Positions 36,210 to 44,960 of a stretch of DNA of 64,000 bases are shown one piece after another. This stretch comes from an uncultured Bacteroidales bacterium (lineage in GTDB: Bacteria; Bacteroidota; Bacteroidia; Bacteroidales; Paludibacteraceae), in NCBI GenBank assembly GCA_946186915.1, contig CAMHOY010000003.1, positions 110,888-174,887 of the forward strand, given 5' to 3'. Numbering within the stretch: the stretch's first letter is position 1; every line of letters begins with the position of its first letter. The notes beneath the pieces were generated by a model. The model had not been told where the DNA came from. It did no database searches and was given only the letters and a program-made list of their open reading frames with translations. The position numbers and the translations under genes are program-made.

Positions 36210-36965
36210 ATGGCCATGAATCATTTGGAAATTTTACTCTATTCCCTTCTTTTCATCCTCATTGGATTGATGTTGGTGTCGTTCTTTTTGGTGTGGACCT
36301 GGTTCGATGCACGTGAGCGATTGAAAGTGGTGCGTGAGATTACGCGCGACGAGACGATTCGTGCGATTCGTCGTAGTCACAACAAGTGCCGTATCCTCTT
36401 ATATACGCTCTTGGTGCTGGCCCTCGCGTATATCCCTATTCCGTTCGCGTTGGAGGATTACTATAGCAGTTTGGCTTATCCGGGCGTTGTGATTGTTGCG
36501 ACCTTATTGATGCTCTTTGGCTTGCGTTCCCGCGCGAAGATGTACATGCGCTCGCTGGACGATTATATTAATGCGAACGAGGAGCATGTGCGCGAAGCGG
36601 CTGCTGAGCGTGCGCGTATTCGCGAGGAATGGAAACGTCAGGCGGCGGACCTGAACCCCAAAGCGCAGGCGTTTATCAAGGAGAACCTGGGCGATAACTA
36701 CGAGGTTTGGTATAATCACGATATCCTCGTTGGCCGGAACGTGCTGGTGAACAAAGAGGCGGAGCTCCTCTATGCGCAGGGTGTCATCCTGCCGTTCAAG
36801 GAGATTATGGAGGTGCGTCCCGGACGTAAGGACCTGAAGCTTGTGACCAGCAACAGTATGCACCCCTTTGTTACCATTGACTTCGGTGCGCTGCCCATTA
36901 ACCCTGAGACGGGTAATAAATACATGGACGAGATTGCTGAAAAGTTGGCTAAAATCCTTCCGTAA
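36210..36965 (+). CDS. Membrane protein of unknown function
   Basis: 251 residues from the ATG at 36210, the first after the promoter (an ATG two codons later is as good; upstream in-frame ATGs precede the transcription start). Three hydrophobic segments: about residues 5-27, 60-80 and 90-108. A charged helix follows (EEHVREAAAERARIREEW), then a soluble C-terminal part of about 105 residues, probably cytoplasmic, with GDNYEVWYNHDILVGRNVLVN and VTIDFGALPINPETG, reminiscent of a PH-like or bacterial domain of unknown function. I recognise no family. The hemolysin III gene overlaps by one base (TAATG), so the two are translated together. Confidence 0.8.
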   Translation: MAMNHLEILLYSLLFILIGLMLVSFFLVWTWFDARERLKVVREITRDETIRAIRRSHNKCRILLYTLLVLALAYIPIPFALEDYYSSLAYPGVVIVATLLMLFGLRSRAKMYMRSLDDYINANEEHVREAAAERARIREEWKRQAADLNPKAQAFIKENLGDNYEVWYNHDILVGRNVLVNKEAELLYAQGVILPFKEIMEVRPGRKDLKLVTSNSMHPFVTIDFGALPINPETGNKYMDEIAEKLAKILP

Positions 36966-37597
36966 TGACAGCCGAAGAGAGAGCCAACACTTGGACACAT
37001 CTGATTGCTTTTGTGGCTACGCTTTTCATAGCGTGGCCACTTCTTCATTTGGCCTATCAATCTGAAATCATAAATCATAAATTTGAAATGGCGGGAACAG
37101 TCTTGTTCCTGCTTGGCATGTGCCTTATGTATGGCTCTTCCACGCTGTACCATGCCGTCTCTGCGCCGGAGCACAAGCGCCGCCTGCGGGTACTGGACCA
37201 TAGCGCAATATACGTGATGATAGCCGGCTCCTATTCGCCTATATGCCTCTCCGTGATTGGAGGATGGGTAGGATGGAGCCTTTTCATTTTCCTGTGGGCC
37301 TGCGTGATTGCCGGTGTAATCGGGAAAGTGATAGCCTTAGGCAAATATCCGCGTCTGTCGCTTCTCCTCTATCTGATGATGGGATGGGTGGCTTTGCTGG
37401 TGCTGGTCCCGATGTGGCGTAACATGCCGCATGAGGCCTTCTGGTATATAATAACCGAGGGCATTTGTTATACCCTCGGTTCCTATTTCTTCCGCTTGGA
37501 TGAAGAGCACGCTTTCTATCATGCTATTTGGCATGTGTTCATCATCCTCGGTTCAGCAGCCCATACAATCGCTACATGGATTATCCTGGCGGCTTGA
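36965..37597 (+). CDS. Hemolysin III family (PAQR-type) membrane protein
   Basis: 210 residues and seven hydrophobic helices. Family motifs: ERANTWTHLIAF near residue 4 (first His), YGSSTLYHAVSAPEHKRRLRVLDHSAIYVMIAGSY near 55-88 split across two helices (serine, His and Asp residues of the putative metal site), and EEHAFYHAIWHVFIILGSAAH near 180 (two His). Related eukaryotic PAQR receptors bind zinc and have ceramidase-like activity; the bacterial role is unclear and the word hemolysin is historical. A tandem repeat supplies the loop at residues 31-42 (QSEIINHKFEM). Confidence 0.92.
   Translation: MTAEERANTWTHLIAFVATLFIAWPLLHLAYQSEIINHKFEMAGTVLFLLGMCLMYGSSTLYHAVSAPEHKRRLRVLDHSAIYVMIAGSYSPICLSVIGGWVGWSLFIFLWACVIAGVIGKVIALGKYPRLSLLLYLMMGWVALLVLVPMWRNMPHEAFWYIITEGICYTLGSYFFRLDEEHAFYHAIWHVFIILGSAAHTIATWIILAA
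37057..37090. repeat. Short tandem repeat, 7-nt unit aaatcat, in frame in the hemolysin III family gene
   Basis: Units caatctg, aaatcat, aaatcat, aaatttg encode QSEIINHKFE in the loop between the first two helices. Same unit as at 23107. Confidence 0.8.
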
Positions 37598-37608
37598 GCC
37601 GCACAGGA

Positions 37609-40600
37609 TTAACGCATGATCTTGAAGGTTTCGCCGGTCTCCGTCACGATGATGTAGATGCCGCGCGGCAATACCATGCGGTAGATATCCTCATTGGTCG
37701 TACTTACTTTGCGTCCGAAGATATCGTAGATATTTACCCAGTCGCCTACTGCATACACATCCTCTATGCCTTCGGAGGAGTAGAAGCGGATGGCTACGTC
37801 ATATACGCGGCGGTTGATGAAGTCGCTCACTTCGTATGCTACCGGATAACTCCAGCTCTCCGAGAAGTCTATTGTCTCTCCCGAAGCAGGTGTCACGTGC
37901 GTGTAGTCGCTGGCAATAGTGACTTGCGGCGCAATAGCGAACTTGTCGATATCTGTGTGTTCCGCCAAGTCAATCTCGAAAATAATCTTATTCGCCTCTC
38001 CGTCGATCTTGCCGGCGATGCCGTTGATGGTGAAGCTCGTGATCTGCAATTGCGGAATCTGAATGCTCGGCTCGCTGCTGAGCAGGTAGTTCACGACAGC
38101 GACTATCAGGTCTTTACCGGACGGGGTGAGGTTTTTACTGCTGCTTATCGCAATAGGCATACAGATGTATTTCTTGCCGCCGCGCATCCCGGCCGGCACT
38201 TCGTGCAGGAAGGTTTGCGAGTCGCCGCTACCGTAGTAATCATCCTTGGCGCGCATCAAGGAGGTGGCCAGACTATGCGTGCCAGGCAGGTCGATATCTA
38301 TCGGCATCAGACCTTTTTCTTCAATCTTACTGAGCACCTGGATCTTTGATCCTCTGTTCTTCTGCAGCGCCTTGAAGATAGGATGGTCGTCACGCTGAAC
38401 GGTGATATATTGTCCGTCAGCAGCCAGACTACCGTTATTGGGGTCGCCCCATCCTAAACGCTCAGGAGCGTAAGAGAAGGACTTCATGTTCAGTACCGGC
38501 AGGATAGCACTCTCACGGGTAAGAGCCAGCACCTCTGCGTTGTCGGCATTGGCGTCTTCAGAGATAAGCACCCAGTTATATTTCTTATAATCCTCCGTAG
38601 GACGTAAACCGTCACGTTTTGCCTTGCGGGGAACAAAATCGTATCCTTTGCTCGCCAGGAGATCCATCACGCCGTCTTTGGTGTATGCGTCGGCGTTGGT
38701 GTAGAGGTACAATACGGGGTTGTCACCGATAACCAACTCTTTGACGCTTACCAAACCGTCAATGCTGTTACCGCCCTTGACGCTGATCGTGAAGGTGAAC
38801 TCGCCGATCTGCGTCGGGATACCGCTGATGTAGTACTTGCCGTTCTCGCCGTGCCCGGTGACACCGTCCGGTGTGCCGTTAGTCCACGTGAGCGTGATGT
38901 CATCGGCACTCAGAGCGTGGTAGTTGAACTCCAACTCCTCCATTGCCTCGCCTTCATATACCTCTATCTCCGGCGTGCCTACAGCGTGAATATCCGATGC
39001 GACGGTGATCTTTCCGCTCGGCAGACGCTTGGTCTCTATGCCGTTGAAGAACGATGATACATGGAACGGATAGACGCCTACCGGGCACAAAGCCTGACCG
39101 CCCAGCACAAGGGTGTCGCCTGCTTCGGTAGAACTCTTGACGCTCAGCGTGATACCGGTAGCCTCTTTGTCTTCCCAAATCACCTTAGTCTCACCGAACT
39201 TGTTGTATTTCGTATAGTAGATAATCGAACGCTTGAGCTCGTCTGTTTGCAGCACTACCTGCGTCGAGTCATTACCTTTGAGATATTTGACGCTCGGCAC
39301 TTGTGCCACGCGGAGCGAGAAACCACCAAACAGACAGTCATCGCCACTCTCGATAAGGATCACTTGCTCTCCGGTCGATATGTCAAAACGACGGATGGTT
39401 TGCTCTGTAGTAATAGGCATCTCCTGCTCAACTCCATTGATGGTGACTTTGAAGACCTTGTTGTTTTGCGGTTTGCTGGGTTCTACTTTCTTATCCGCTC
39501 CGTAGAGCGAGAACTGATCGTATCCCTTAATGTGCAACTCAATGGAGTTGTTCTTTAAGGTGTGGCAGCGTTCGGTAGCCGTAAACTCATCTTTGGCTGC
39601 AAACCCTGTACCCTTGTCTTTTCCGCTACCTTTGAACCAGCCGTCAGTGGCCTCATAAGACGATTCGTCTTCGTTCTTCGTGACGCCGCGCATTTTATCT
39701 ACCGGCGGATTTACCTGGATGGTCAGACCTTTCACGGTAGTGTCATCTACTTTCTCTTCGTATCGGCCGGCATAATATACCTCATATTCGCGGCTATTGA
39801 GGATAGACAGCGCTGCGTCATATCCTCCTTTTTGTCCGCTTTCCTCATAGATGCCCGGCTCATGGAGCGTGAGGGTAGTGTAAGGCACAGGAGGCCCAGT
39901 GATTTCCTTAAATGTAACGGAATAGGTCTGGGTCGTTGTGCCATCCTCTGCTGTTACTGTGGCTGTTGCGGTGCCATTGAGACTTGTCACCTGCTGATAA
40001 CTGATTTTGGCATATGGGTGGTTCGCTATGCCTTGCAATATAGGGAGTGCAGAACCGGATTGGATATCGATAGAATATGTTTTCTGAGTAGGAGAGAAGC
40101 CTGGAACATCTGTCCCATTATATGAAAGGCTTTTAAGTGTGGCGTCTGTAGAAGGTGCTGCTTTGGTGAAACTGAGTGTATATGTTTCTTTGGTTGTTCC
40201 GTCTTCTGCAGTAACTACAATTTGAGTTTGACCTTCCATTCCGGAAGGAATAACAATGTAGGTGGCAGCCGGAAAATTAGGTGTTGCGGTAACCGTCGGA
40301 ATAGAGGTTTGGCTATAAGGAATGGTTACGTTGTATGATGTAACGGAAGGCGAGAAGCCAGAGACGCTTACTCCATCCACCTGAATATCTTTTAATGTAG
40401 CGTCATGTGACAACTCTGCGCGAGTGAAAGTGATCGTATAGGTTTTTGTGGTTGTGCCATCCTCGGCAGTAACGGTGATTGTCGCTTGTGTTGGGTTGCC
40501 AGCGGTCGGCATCGAAGCTGGTGTTATGACAGGATCAGACGCTTTGCTATCATTCTTAGTAGCTGTAATAGTAGGCATTGTTGTAGCTGTAGCTGCAATG

Positions 40601-41268
40601 ACATAGTTATATTCTGTTACAGATGATGAGAAACCATCAATAGTCACACCTCCGATTTGCAGATCCTTCAATGTCGCGTCGGTCGATTTGGGTGCCGGAC
40701 CTGCGGTGACATCAATATCGGCAATCAAAAATGTCGTGTTTTCTCCATATGTGGCTCCTTTTTTGTAACCTGTGCCATCAAAGTTCTTCAACTGACGATA
40801 AATGCGTACAATACGTGCATCAGATGGGGGTGTTACGGTTACATAGTTGGCATCGCAAGCACCATCGTATCCCGGGAAAGAAACTAATTCGGCCCCTAAT
40901 ATATTATCGACAGCAGGTGTCACATTTTCTTTCCAATATAAGAATGCCATTTTTTTCCCATTACCGCTCGAATTAAAAGTGGCATGCAGATAAATTTTTG
41001 ACATCTCAGCGGTAGAAGATATTTGAACGTATTTTTCGTCTACAGTATTGGCAGAGTTGCCACCTTCGACTGCATCCAATTTTACCCCCTTGTTGTTTTC
41101 TTTACACATCTGCTTGTTTGCTACGTTTAAATCCGTAGAAACGCTTACCGCCTCTTTCTTGGTGCCGCTTTTGATTTCAGCCGCTGTAAATGATTGTACT
41201 TGTGCCCATGCAACAGTTGTTGCAAGACAAGCGGCGAGAAGGAATAAACTCTTAAAAATGTTTCTCAT
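37609..41268 (-). CDS. Large T9SS-secreted surface protein with cadherin-like repeats
   Basis: 1219 residues. Signal peptide to about residue 22 (LATTVAWAQ). A first domain of about 170 residues, then three cadherin-like beta-sandwich repeats of about 85 residues each (DATLKDLQIGGVTIDGFSSS; DATLKDIQVDGVSVSGFSPS; DATLKSLSYNGTDVPGFSPT), each closing with TAEDGTTT-x-TYT. Then further beta-rich domains, then at about 870-1080 an amidotransferase-like module similar to the one in the pectate lyase (DYKKYNWVLISEDANAD; DDHPIFKAL; SGKDLIVAVVNYLL). The end (VNIYDIFGRKVS, LPRGIYIIVTETGETFKI) is a standard T9SS type A sorting domain. Probably an adhesin or a surface glycan-active protein; no catalytic site was found. 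Confidence 0.82.
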   Translation of the reverse strand: MRNIFKSLFLLAACLATTVAWAQVQSFTAAEIKSGTKKEAVSVSTDLNVANKQMCKENNKGVKLDAVEGGNSANTVDEKYVQISSTAEMSKIYLHATFNSSGNGKKMAFLYWKENVTPAVDNILGAELVSFPGYDGACDANYVTVTPPSDARIVRIYRQLKNFDGTGYKKGATYGENTTFLIADIDVTAGPAPKSTDATLKDLQIGGVTIDGFSSSVTEYNYVIAATATTMPTITATKNDSKASDPVITPASMPTAGNPTQATITVTAEDGTTTKTYTITFTRAELSHDATLKDIQVDGVSVSGFSPSVTSYNVTIPYSQTSIPTVTATPNFPAATYIVIPSGMEGQTQIVVTAEDGTTKETYTLSFTKAAPSTDATLKSLSYNGTDVPGFSPTQKTYSIDIQSGSALPILQGIANHPYAKISYQQVTSLNGTATATVTAEDGTTTQTYSVTFKEITGPPVPYTTLTLHEPGIYEESGQKGGYDAALSILNSREYEVYYAGRYEEKVDDTTVKGLTIQVNPPVDKMRGVTKNEDESSYEATDGWFKGSGKDKGTGFAAKDEFTATERCHTLKNNSIELHIKGYDQFSLYGADKKVEPSKPQNNKVFKVTINGVEQEMPITTEQTIRRFDISTGEQVILIESGDDCLFGGFSLRVAQVPSVKYLKGNDSTQVVLQTDELKRSIIYYTKYNKFGETKVIWEDKEATGITLSVKSSTEAGDTLVLGGQALCPVGVYPFHVSSFFNGIETKRLPSGKITVASDIHAVGTPEIEVYEGEAMEELEFNYHALSADDITLTWTNGTPDGVTGHGENGKYYISGIPTQIGEFTFTISVKGGNSIDGLVSVKELVIGDNPVLYLYTNADAYTKDGVMDLLASKGYDFVPRKAKRDGLRPTEDYKKYNWVLISEDANADNAEVLALTRESAILPVLNMKSFSYAPERLGWGDPNNGSLAADGQYITVQRDDHPIFKALQKNRGSKIQVLSKIEEKGLMPIDIDLPGTHSLATSLMRAKDDYYGSGDSQTFLHEVPAGMRGGKKYICMPIAISSSKNLTPSGKDLIVAVVNYLLSSEPSIQIPQLQITSFTINGIAGKIDGEANKIIFEIDLAEHTDIDKFAIAPQVTIASDYTHVTPASGETIDFSESWSYPVAYEVSDFINRRVYDVAIRFYSSEGIEDVYAVGDWVNIYDIFGRKVSTTNEDIYRMVLPRGIYIIVTETGETFKIMR

Positions 41269-41327
41269 ATTTGTATATGTTTTTATTCGTTTTGTATGTC
41301 CGCATTACCGGATATTAATTCACGGTG

Positions 41328-41335
41328 CAAAGGTA
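41328..41335 (-). promoter_or_regulatory. -7 element of the promoter for the large surface protein
   Basis: TACCTTTG on the minus strand, 60 nt before the start codon. No TTG stands 20 nt upstream; the sequence there is a one-base-longer GCACACGTGT, so this is weaker than the other promoters. Confidence 0.55.
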
Positions 41336-41429
41336 CAGCTTTTTTACCAAACACGTGTGCATATATTCGAAAAAAATGTGGAAAAATTGACGTATTTGTC
41401 CGAAAACTACGCGCGCGTACATTATTTAT

Positions 41430-41460
41430 TTGCATATATGAGATTTTTTTTGTACCTTTG
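41430..41460 (+). promoter_or_regulatory. Promoter of the DUF3078 gene
   Basis: TTGCATATATG start, TTG at 41430-41432, 20 nt with a T tract, TACCTTTG at 41453-41460. Confidence 0.88.
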
Positions 41461-41520
41461 TGCGGTTTTTTGAGAAAACCGAACAAACAAACGTATAACA
41501 AACAATCTTTTTTGAATAGT

Positions 41521-42717
41521 ATGCAGAAGAAAATTTTTACTCTTGCGCTGGCCTTGACGGCCGCGCTTACTATCGCTGCTCAGGAAGTGGACAAAGCGAA
41601 GGTGACCGGTAATGCCGATGCTGCTGCGAAAGCAGGTGCCGACCTTCAGAAGTTGGATCAGGCTGACAAAGCATGGAAATTTGACGGTACCGTCGGACTC
41701 AATGCCGCCGCTACAGGATTGGTTAACTGGGCTGCCGGTGGTAAGAACAATGTCAACGGCATCGCGTATGCCAAACTCCACCTCTTGTATCATAAGGATG
41801 CTATCGCTTGGGAAACCAATTTCGATACCGACTTCGGATTGACTTGGATTCAGCAGAAAGAGGATCCCTTCCAGAAATCCAGCGATAATATCAAACTCGC
41901 TACCAAATTCGGATGGGAGTTCCATCAGAACTGGTATCTCACCGTGCTTGGTTCGTTCCAGAGCCAATACGCCTTGGGACGTAATTACAAAGACGGGTAT
42001 AACAACATCATCTCCAAATGGCTTGCGCCTTCCTATACGGACATCTCCGTCGGTATTGACTGGAAGAAGAGTTATAACGGAGCGGACTTCTCCGTCTATA
42101 TCTCTCCGATCGCCGGACGTATCTCTACGGCGTACACCGGAAACGTATGGAACGAGCGCTATACCAAAGAGGCTTGGGTGGCGGAAGGTAATGACCCTGC
42201 CAACTGGAACGAGACGGTATATCAGGGCTTGATCGACAACCACCAGGATCTGCGTTCTATCCTCCAGCAGACCGTAGGTACCTGTACCTATGACGAGCAG
42301 GGTAAACCGGTATATCGTAACTTCCGCGCTGAGTTCGGTTTCAGCCTCAAGGGCGGCATCGCTTATACCTACAAGGACCTCAAACTCAGTACGACCTTGG
42401 CGCTCTTTACCCCGTATCAGGGCAAGGGATTCAATGTCAAAGAGGCGTATGAAACGGCTCACGGAGCAGGTTCGTGGGATTTGCTCCCTGCCGCAGAACG
42501 TTATTTCGAGTGGTCGAACAAGAACCGTTTCATCGGTATGTTCGATGTCGATTGGGATGTAGCGCTGAGTTATCAGTTCCTCAAATGCCTGCAGGTAACA
42601 CTGCAAACCAGCCTCAAGTACTACCCGGGTACGCTCGTGGAGGATTTTGAAGGAAATGTAGCAGAGCGCTGCCAGTTCAAAGGTGTTATCGGTATTGGCG
42701 TAGGCTATAGCTTCTAA
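41521..42717 (+). CDS. DUF3078 family outer-membrane protein
   Basis: 398 residues from the ATG at 41521, which gives a signal peptide (LALTAALTIAAQ); longer forms would start before the promoter. DUF3078 marks: LNAAATGLVNWAAGGKNNVNG near residue 60 split over two strands, then beta-strand pairs such as YAKLHLLYHKDAIAWETNFDTDFG and SVGIDWKKSYNG. The end (GIGVGYSF) has the terminal Phe of outer-membrane barrels. The family is confined to Bacteroidetes and has no known function. Downstream come a tandem repeat and the coiled-coil/zapA/rny genes. Confidence 0.85.
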   Translation: MQKKIFTLALALTAALTIAAQEVDKAKVTGNADAAAKAGADLQKLDQADKAWKFDGTVGLNAAATGLVNWAAGGKNNVNGIAYAKLHLLYHKDAIAWETNFDTDFGLTWIQQKEDPFQKSSDNIKLATKFGWEFHQNWYLTVLGSFQSQYALGRNYKDGYNNIISKWLAPSYTDISVGIDWKKSYNGADFSVYISPIAGRISTAYTGNVWNERYTKEAWVAEGNDPANWNETVYQGLIDNHQDLRSILQQTVGTCTYDEQGKPVYRNFRAEFGFSLKGGIAYTYKDLKLSTTLALFTPYQGKGFNVKEAYETAHGAGSWDLLPAAERYFEWSNKNRFIGMFDVDWDVALSYQFLKCLQVTLQTSLKYYPGTLVEDFEGNVAERCQFKGVIGIGVGYSF

Positions 42718-42757
42718 TTTCTAATTTTTAATTTTTAATTCTTAATTCTTAATTTCT
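42713..42757. repeat. Short tandem repeat, 7-nt unit tttttaat
   Basis: Six heptamers (ttctaat twice, ttttaat twice, tcttaat twice) follow the DUF3078 stop codon. Each variant is present exactly twice in a row. Confidence 0.9.
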
Positions 42758-42774
42758 GCCCTCTCCGATCCCCC

Positions 42775-43050
42775 ATGCAGGCTCTCGATGACCTCTCGCA
42801 AAATGTGCATCTCCTCCTGGAGCGCTATTCGGCGTTGCAGCAGGAGAACGCGCAACTGCGCCTAGATATCGAGAAACAGCGCCAGGAACTAATCCGCACC
42901 CATAGCGAACTGTTGGATTTGCAGCAGAAGAACCGCCGCATTGCTACGGCTAATGCACTCACTTCCGCCGAAGGAACAGAGGAGGCTACCAAACGGCTCA
43001 ATGCCCTCATCGCACAAATCGACCGCGCCATCGCTGCATTAAAAAGATAA
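42775..43050 (+). CDS. Small coiled-coil protein upstream of zapA
   Basis: 91 residues, almost wholly helical, with heptad-like leucines from residue 5 to 60 (LSQNVHLLLERYSALQQENAQLRLDIE). No named family is recognised; it resembles the coiled-coil proteins often found before zapA in Bacteroidetes and, in general form, ZapB. Only 5 nt separate it from zapA. A part in Z-ring assembly is an inference from position and shape. Confidence 0.75.
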   Translation: MQALDDLSQNVHLLLERYSALQQENAQLRLDIEKQRQELIRTHSELLDLQQKNRRIATANALTSAEGTEEATKRLNALIAQIDRAIAALKR

Positions 43051-43055
43051 TTTCT

Positions 43056-43343
43056 GTGTCTTCCGACAAACAACATATCAACCTCCATCTCGATGCCCAC
43101 ATGGTGGGACTCGACGTGCCGCGGGATCAGGAACCCAACTATCGTGCGGCGGCGGAACTGCTGAACAAGCGTTATCAGTATTATCTCAAACTGCGCCCGA
43201 ACGCGTCGGCGGAGCAACTATGGATGTACACCGCCCTTGAGGTGGCGGTCGCTCTCCAGTCCGACGTGCGCGAGAAGAGTCTTGTCCCTGTCGAGAAGCA
43301 AGTCAAAGAACTTAATGAACTAATTAAGAAAAACCTTTCGTAA
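43056..43343 (+). CDS. zapA: Cell division protein ZapA
   Basis: 95 residues from a GTG start at 43056; the first ATG is 21 codons inside the domain, so GTG is needed. Pattern DKQHINLHLDAHMVGLDVPRDQEPNY, then YRAAAELLNKRYQYYL, matches ZapA, which bundles FtsZ filaments at midcell. The second half is helical (LWMYTALEVAVALQS). rny follows 50 nt downstream. The short spacer before rny contains a small remnant of an atatccc repeat. Confidence 0.85.
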   Translation: MSSDKQHINLHLDAHMVGLDVPRDQEPNYRAAAELLNKRYQYYLKLRPNASAEQLWMYTALEVAVALQSDVREKSLVPVEKQVKELNELIKKNLS

Positions 43344-43393
43344 TCCCGATATCCCGAAAAAAAATAACTTAATTTTTTTAAAACGATAAATCA

Positions 43394-44923
43394 ATGAACA
43401 CAGCAATTTTAATCCTTGTAGCAGTAGGCGGACTCCTTCTCGGAGCCGGCATCTACTACTTCATCGCCCGCATGACGGCGTCCAACCTGCTTAAGAAAGC
43501 GGAAGAGGAAGCCGAGGTGATGAAAAAGAACAAGATTGTTGAGGCTAAAGAGAAATTTATCGCCCTGAAGTTAGAGCACGACAATGCCGTGCGCGAACAG
43601 GACAAACGCATACAGCAACATGAGCAGCGCTTGCAGCAACGCGAGCAGCAACTCAACCAGCGTCAGGGAGATATCCAACGCAGTCTCAACGAAGTGAACC
43701 AGAAACTGCAGACGGTCGAGCAACGCCAACAGGCGCTCGACTACAAACAGCAGGAAGTGGACAAACTCCATCTGCAGGCGGAGAAACAGCTCGAACAACT
43801 GAGCGGCATGTCCGCCGAGGAAGCGAAGAAACAACTTGTGGAGGCCCTCAAAGACGAAGCCAAGACGGCCGCGATGTCCTATATCAACGAGATCATGGAC
43901 AACGCCCGCCTGGAGGCCAACAAAGAGGCAAAGCGTATCATCATCCAGACCATCCAGCGTGTGGCGTCCGAGACGGCTGCTGAGAACACCGTCTCCGTCT
44001 TCCATATCGAGAATGACGAAGTCAAGGGCCGTATCATCGGCCGCGAGGGACGTAATATCCGCGCGCTCGAAGCGGCTACCGGCGTGGAGATCATTGTGGA
44101 CGATACACCCGAAGCAATCACTCTCTCCGCCTTCGACCCCGTGCGCCGCGAGATAGCACGCCTGTCGCTCCATCAACTCGTGCAGGACGGACGTATCCAC
44201 CCCGCGCGTATCGAAGAGGTCGTCGCCAAAGTGACCAAACAGGTAGAAGAAGAGATCATCGAGATAGGCAAACGTACTACCATCGACCTCGGTGTTCACG
44301 GACTCCATCCGGAACTCGTGCGCCTGGTGGGTAAGATGAAATACCGCTCGTCGTACGGCCAGAACCTGTTACAGCACGCCCGCGAGACGGCTAATCTCTG
44401 CGCCGCCATGGCAGGTGAGTTAGGTTTGAATGTGAAGGCGGCGCGCCGCGCCGGTCTCTTGCATGATATAGGCAAGGTGGCGGACGATGATGTCGAACTG
44501 CCGCACGCAGAACTCGGTATGAAACTATGCGAGAAATACGGAGAGAAACCCGATATCTGCAATGCCGTCGGTGCCCACCATGACGAGTGCGAGATGACGA
44601 CGCTGATTGCGCCTATCGTGCAAGCCTGTGATGCTATCTCCGGTGCCCGTCCGGGCGCACGCCGCGAGATCGTCGAGAGTTATGTGAAGCGTCTGAACGA
44701 CCTGGAGAACATGGCGATGTCCTTCCCGGGTGTAGTGAAGACCTACGCACTCCAGGCAGGACGCGAACTGCGTGTCATCGTAGGAGCGGACAAGATCTCC
44801 GACAAGGACACCGAACTCCTCTCGTTTGACTTGGCTAAGCGTATCCAGGACGAGATGACCTATCCCGGACAGATCCGCGTCACCGTCATCCGCGAGGTGC
44901 GCGCTGTCAATGTCGCTAAGTAA
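43394..44923 (+). CDS. rny: Ribonuclease Y
   Basis: 509 residues. Membrane-anchored endoribonuclease that starts mRNA decay. One N-terminal helix (residues 4-24, [18 protein letters not shown]), then a long coiled coil to about 180 rich in Gln and Glu, then a KH domain ([26 protein letters not shown] split near 210-235), then the HD domain ([12 protein letters not shown] near 355, [13 protein letters not shown] near 390) and the C-terminal RNase Y part ending [15 protein letters not shown]. Length and order match the family. A tandem repeat and a terminator follow. Confidence 0.96.
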   Translation: MNTAILILVAVGGLLLGAGIYYFIARMTASNLLKKAEEEAEVMKKNKIVEAKEKFIALKLEHDNAVREQDKRIQQHEQRLQQREQQLNQRQGDIQRSLNEVNQKLQTVEQRQQALDYKQQEVDKLHLQAEKQLEQLSGMSAEEAKKQLVEALKDEAKTAAMSYINEIMDNARLEANKEAKRIIIQTIQRVASETAAENTVSVFHIENDEVKGRIIGREGRNIRALEAATGVEIIVDDTPEAITLSAFDPVRREIARLSLHQLVQDGRIHPARIEEVVAKVTKQVEEEIIEIGKRTTIDLGVHGLHPELVRLVGKMKYRSSYGQNLLQHARETANLCAAMAGELGLNVKAARRAGLLHDIGKVADDDVELPHAELGMKLCEKYGEKPDICNAVGAHHDECEMTTLIAPIVQACDAISGARPGARREIVESYVKRLNDLENMAMSFPGVVKTYALQAGRELRVIVGADKISDKDTELLSFDLAKRIQDEMTYPGQIRVTVIREVRAVNVAK

Positions 44924-44960
44924 AGTTTAGAGTTTAGAGTTTAGGGTTTAGAGTTTAGAG
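44923..44960. repeat. Short tandem repeat, 7-nt unit tttagag
   Basis: Five units (tttagag, tttagag, tttaggg, tttagag, tttagag) between the convergent genes rny and trmN6, covering the trmN6 stop codon. Confidence 0.9.

Noticed and set aside
41422..42606. 394-codon open frame antisense to the DUF3078 gene
   Set aside because: Runs against the mapped promoter of the forward gene and shows no domain.
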